A DNA stretch of 64,000 nucleotides from Geodermatophilus saharensis (lineage in GTDB: Bacteria; Actinomycetota; Actinomycetes; Mycobacteriales; Geodermatophilaceae), in assembly GCF_900188205.1 (NCBI RefSeq), contig NZ_FZOH01000008.1, positions 209,477 through 273,476 on the forward strand. The letters are read 5' to 3'. This document shows, one piece after another, positions 61,386 through 64,000 of this stretch. Numbering within the stretch: the first letter of the stretch is position 1; each line of letters opens with the position of its first letter. A model generated the notes under the pieces. The model ran no database searches and had not been told where the DNA came from. It was given only the letters and a program-made list of their open reading frames with translations. Both the position numbers and the translations under genes were made by a program.

Positions 61386-62125
61386 GCGCCGTCCCGGCCG
61401 GACTCGCCGCGGCCCTGACCGAGCTGGCCGCCCGCCGGCCGCTGCTGGTGGCCTCGGACTACGACGGCGTCCTCGCCCCACTGGTCGACGACCCCTCGGC
61501 CGCGGTCCCCTCTCCCGGTGTCGACGAGGCGCTGGCCCGCGTCGCCGCGGCCGAGGGGGTCACCGTCGCGCTGGTGAGCGGGCGCGGCGTCGACGACCTG
61601 CGGCGGGTCAGCGGGTTGGCCGGGCCCTACCGGTTCGTCGGCAGCCACGGCGCCGAGTACGGCGGCCCGCTGACCGGTGAGCTGGCCGGCCGCCGCGACG
61701 CGGCCGCCGAGCGGATGGCCCCCCTGGTCGCGGCCGTCCCCGGTGCCTGGCTGGAGGTCAAGCCGGCCAGCGTCGCCGTGCACGTGCGGCGGGTCGCCGA
61801 CCGGGCCGCGGCCGCCGCGCTGCTGGCGGAGGCCGGTGCGGCGGCGGATCCGTCACTGACGCACAAGCCCGGCAAGGACGTGCTCGAGCTCGCCGTCACC
61901 GACGCCGACAAGGGCACCGCCGTGACCCGGCTGCGCGAGGACCTCGGCGCCGCCGCCGTCGTCTACCTCGGGGACGACGTCACCGACGAGGACGCCTTCC
62001 GCCGGCTCGGGTCGGCCGACCTCGGGGTCAAGGTCGGCGACGGCGAGACGGCCGCGGGGCACCGGGTCGCCGACCCCGCCGCCGCGGTCGACGTCCTCCG
62101 GCTGCTCGCCGACCTGCTCGGCTGA
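61382..62125 (+). CDS. otsB: Trehalose-6-phosphate phosphatase
   Basis: HAD-type phosphatase of 247 residues that dephosphorylates trehalose 6-phosphate. The HAD motif [12 protein letters not shown] has the nucleophile D26 and D28. Later motifs are [36 protein letters not shown] and [12 protein letters not shown]. The GTG start is inside the otsA stop (GTGA). It is the last gene of the operon; a short hairpin follows. Confidence 0.95.
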   Translation: MSAVPAGLAAALTELAARRPLLVASDYDGVLAPLVDDPSAAVPSPGVDEALARVAAAEGVTVALVSGRGVDDLRRVSGLAGPYRFVGSHGAEYGGPLTGELAGRRDAAAERMAPLVAAVPGAWLEVKPASVAVHVRRVADRAAAAALLAEAGAAADPSLTHKPGKDVLELAVTDADKGTAVTRLREDLGAAAVVYLGDDVTDEDAFRRLGSADLGVKVGDGETAAGHRVADPAAAVDVLRLLADLLG

Positions 62126-62444
62126 TCCGCGCGCGGCGCGTCGCGCCGCCCGCCCGGGTGACCGACGGGCCGTCGCACCGCGACCGCTCCCCCGCCCGTC
62201 GACACGTCGACGGCTCCTCCCCCACCACCTGCACGGACGCGCCCGCCGCGCCCCGCCGCCGGCCGGTCGCCGCGGCCGGCCGGTCGACCTGACGACGGCG
62301 CGGCGGGCGGTCACCGCACACCGCGCAACGATCCGTCCGACCGTGCCCCGCGCGCCGTGGCGGGACGCGGCGCGGGCCCCACCATTCCCCCTGCACGCCA
62401 GTCACACCCGTCGCAGCGTGCACAGGAAGCCCAGGAGGCCCCAC
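62126..62444. other. 319-bp intergenic region with otsB terminator
   Basis: It starts with a hairpin (GCGGCGCG-T-CGCGCCGC, 62133-62149), presumably the otsB terminator. The rest is GC-rich with no gene I can support. The last 30 bases hold the AGGAGG Shine-Dalgarno of the chemotaxis receptor. Confidence 0.6.
62133..62149 (+). terminator. Terminator hairpin of otsAB
   Basis: Perfect 8-bp GC stem around a single T, 8 nt after the otsB stop. The one-base loop means the real loop must include stem bases, so it is weaker than other hairpins here. Confidence 0.45.
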
Positions 62445-64000
62445 GTGAACGCCGCGCCCCGCCCGCGCACCGGCCCCGCCGGCTGGTACGCCGACCGCCC
62501 GCTGTCGGTGAAGTTCGGCGCCCTCGTCGCCGTCGGCACCCTGTCCCTCGGCGGGCTGCTCGGCTCGACCGTCCTGGGCAACGCCGCCATCCGCGACGCC
62601 CAGCACGACGCCGAGGCGCTCGACCACGCCCAGGAGCTCGTCCTGCAGCTCGACACCCGGGCCAGCGAGCTCAAGGTCGACGGGTTCAAGGCCGTCGTGC
62701 GGGAGGACCCGGCCGAGCAGCTCGCCGAGCTGGCCGAGGACGTCGCCACCCCGGAGGCGATGCTCGAGGAGCTCGCCACCGTGGAGCTGACCGGGGACGC
62801 CGCGGCGGCCGTGGACGGGCTGGAGGCGACCTACGGCGACTACACGGCCGCCATCGGCGCGTTCGTCGACCGCGCCGTCGCCGACCAGGCCGGCGCCCGG
62901 GCGGACTGGGAGGGCATCCAGGCCGCCAACGACCTCACCGACGACGCCGTCGGGGCCGCGGTGGACACGCTGGCGACCGAGTCGGCCGCCGCCACCGACG
63001 CGATGGAGGCGACCGTCTCGCGGTACGAGCGCATCGGCCTGCTCGTGGCGGTCGCCGGCTTCCTGCTGCTGGCCGGCCTCAGCCGGCTGACCGCCCGTTC
63101 GGTCATCCGCCCGGTGCGCAGCGTCCAGGCGTCCCTCGAGGCGCTGGCCGAGGGCGACCTGACCCGGGCCAGCGGGGTGTCCTCGCGCGACGAGGTCGGC
63201 CGCATGGCCGACGCCCTGCACCGGGCGCAGGCCGGCCTGCGCGAGGTCATGGACGCCGTCGCGTCCTCGGCCGACGCGGTGGCGGCCAGCTCCGAGGAGC
63301 TCAGCGCCTCGTCGGCGCAGATCTCGGCGTCGGCGGAGGAGACCTCCGCCCAGTCCGGTGTCGTCTCCGGCGCCGCCGAGGAGGTGTCGCGGTCGGTGCA
63401 GACCGTGGCCGCCGGTGCCGAGCAGATGGGGGCGAGCATCCGGGAGATCGCGACCAACGCCGCGGAGGCCTCGGCGGTGGCCGCCCGCGCGGTGACCGCG
63501 GCGGAGACGACGACGGCGACGGTGGCGAAGCTGGGTGCGTCCCCGGCGGAGATCGGCAACGTGGTCAAGGTGATCACCTCGATCGCCGAGCAGACCAACC
63601 TGCTCGCGCTCAACGCCACCATCGAGGCCGCCCGCGCCGGCGAGGCCGGCAAGGGCTTCGCCGTGGTCGCCAACGAGGTCAAGGAACTGGCGCAGGAGAC
63701 GGCCAAGGCCACCGAGGACATCGCGCGGCGGGTGGAGGCCATCCAGAAGGACACCGGCGCCGCGGTGAGCGCGATCGGGGAGATCTCCCAGATCGTCGCC
63801 CAGATCTCCGACCGGCAGACGACGATCGCCTCGGCGGTGGAGGAGCAGACCGCCACCACCGCGGAGATGTCCCGCTCGGTGGCCGAGGCCGCCCAGGGAT
63901 CCGGGCAGATCGCCGACAACATCGCCGGGGTCTCCGGCGCCGCCGACGCCACCACCCAGGCGCTGAGCCAGACGCGGGTCGCCGTCGACGAGCTCTCCCG
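62445..64000 (+). CDS. Methyl-accepting chemotaxis protein, cut by window edge
   Basis: Chemoreceptor or methyl-accepting signal protein, at least 518 residues, open to the right edge. A first membrane helix ([20 protein letters not shown]) is followed by an extracellular helical sensor (about 45-195; 4HB-type) and a second helix ([20 protein letters not shown]). A HAMP domain ([20 protein letters not shown]) leads into a long signalling coiled coil with the tip [24 protein letters not shown] 62445 follows AGGAGG. The ligand is unknown. No che genes are seen in the window. Confidence 0.92.
   Translation, partial: MNAAPRPRTGPAGWYADRPLSVKFGALVAVGTLSLGGLLGSTVLGNAAIRDAQHDAEALDHAQELVLQLDTRASELKVDGFKAVVREDPAEQLAELAEDVATPEAMLEELATVELTGDAAAAVDGLEATYGDYTAAIGAFVDRAVADQAGARADWEGIQAANDLTDDAVGAAVDTLATESAAATDAMEATVSRYERIGLLVAVAGFLLLAGLSRLTARSVIRPVRSVQASLEALAEGDLTRASGVSSRDEVGRMADALHRAQAGLREVMDAVASSADAVAASSEELSASSAQISASAEETSAQSGVVSGAAEEVSRSVQTVAAGAEQMGASIREIATNAAEASAVAARAVTAAETTTATVAKLGASPAEIGNVVKVITSIAEQTNLLALNATIEAARAGEAGKGFAVVANEVKELAQETAKATEDIARRVEAIQKDTGAAVSAIGEISQIVAQISDRQTTIASAVEEQTATTAEMSRSVAEAAQGSGQIADNIAGVSGAADATTQALSQTRVAVDELS

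Overview
The window is very high-GC DNA with dense, tightly packed genes. GTG starts are frequent, several transcripts look leaderless, and stop/start overlaps of the ATGA and GTGA type are common. Gene content points to an actinobacterium. The order MurJ, DUF6049 protein, NUDIX, pcnA, YqgE, ino1, PadR, DUF5318, bifunctional PBP, GT87, rpsF, ssb, rpsR, rplI, dnaB is the block that lies near oriC in Streptomyces and mycobacteria. A degenerate DUF222-HNH gene, dispersed intergenic hairpins, a LOV-PP2C regulator and an N-acetylglutaminylglutamine amide cluster make Geodermatophilaceae (Blastococcus, Geodermatophilus, Modestobacter) my best guess. That is inference, not proof. oriC itself is not in the window; by synteny it probably lies beyond the left edge. 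Five parS-like palindromes fit an origin-proximal position.

Layout. 1-5342: cell-envelope and RNA genes (MurJ, DUF6049 protein and NUDIX leftward, CCA-adding enzyme rightward). 5442-10242: two tandem secreted matrixin-type proteases, an MFS transporter, YqgE and a lipoprotein. 10359-16903: inositol-phosphate synthase, a PadR regulator with a clear operator, DUF5318, a class A PBP and a GT87 mannosyltransferase-like protein. 16982-17794: endonuclease IV. 17968-19541: rpsF-ssb-rpsR-rplI. 20340-24197: dnaB, split by two inteins (a class 3 intein in the P-loop and a class 1 intein near the C terminus). 24429-28620: a secreted alpha/beta hydrolase, a hexapeptide acyltransferase fusion and a compositionally distinct Mrr restriction gene. 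28862-32483: an acyl desaturase and its ferredoxin reductase, divergent from a PucR regulator. 32550-37212: methyltransferase, DinB, SNF2-like helicase and an alpha/beta hydrolase. 37231-41366: VapBC, AraC, VOC, MmcQ/YjbR and a BluB-CobT fusion. 41395-51299: phosphoglucomutase, membrane proteins, a GGDEF protein, HMG-CoA-lyase-like enzyme, flavin reductase, the LOV-GAF-PP2C protein and a PaaX regulator. 51421-54224: aldo/keto reductase, the HNH pseudogene and a PTH2-like hydrolase. 54353-62125: stress genes (asnO-ngg osmolyte synthesis, TerC behind a manganese riboswitch candidate, a FluC pair, otsA-otsB). 62445-64000: a truncated chemotaxis receptor.

The genes serve three themes: the conserved origin-flanking core (envelope growth, replication, translation), membrane and cofactor metabolism, and a stress set (desiccation osmolytes, metal and fluoride export, blue-light signalling). 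The most unusual signals lie between genes: a repeat family with covarying stems that follows stop codons, a second palindromic family, a triple hairpin array, the parS-like sites and the DnaA-box-like cluster upstream of dnaB.
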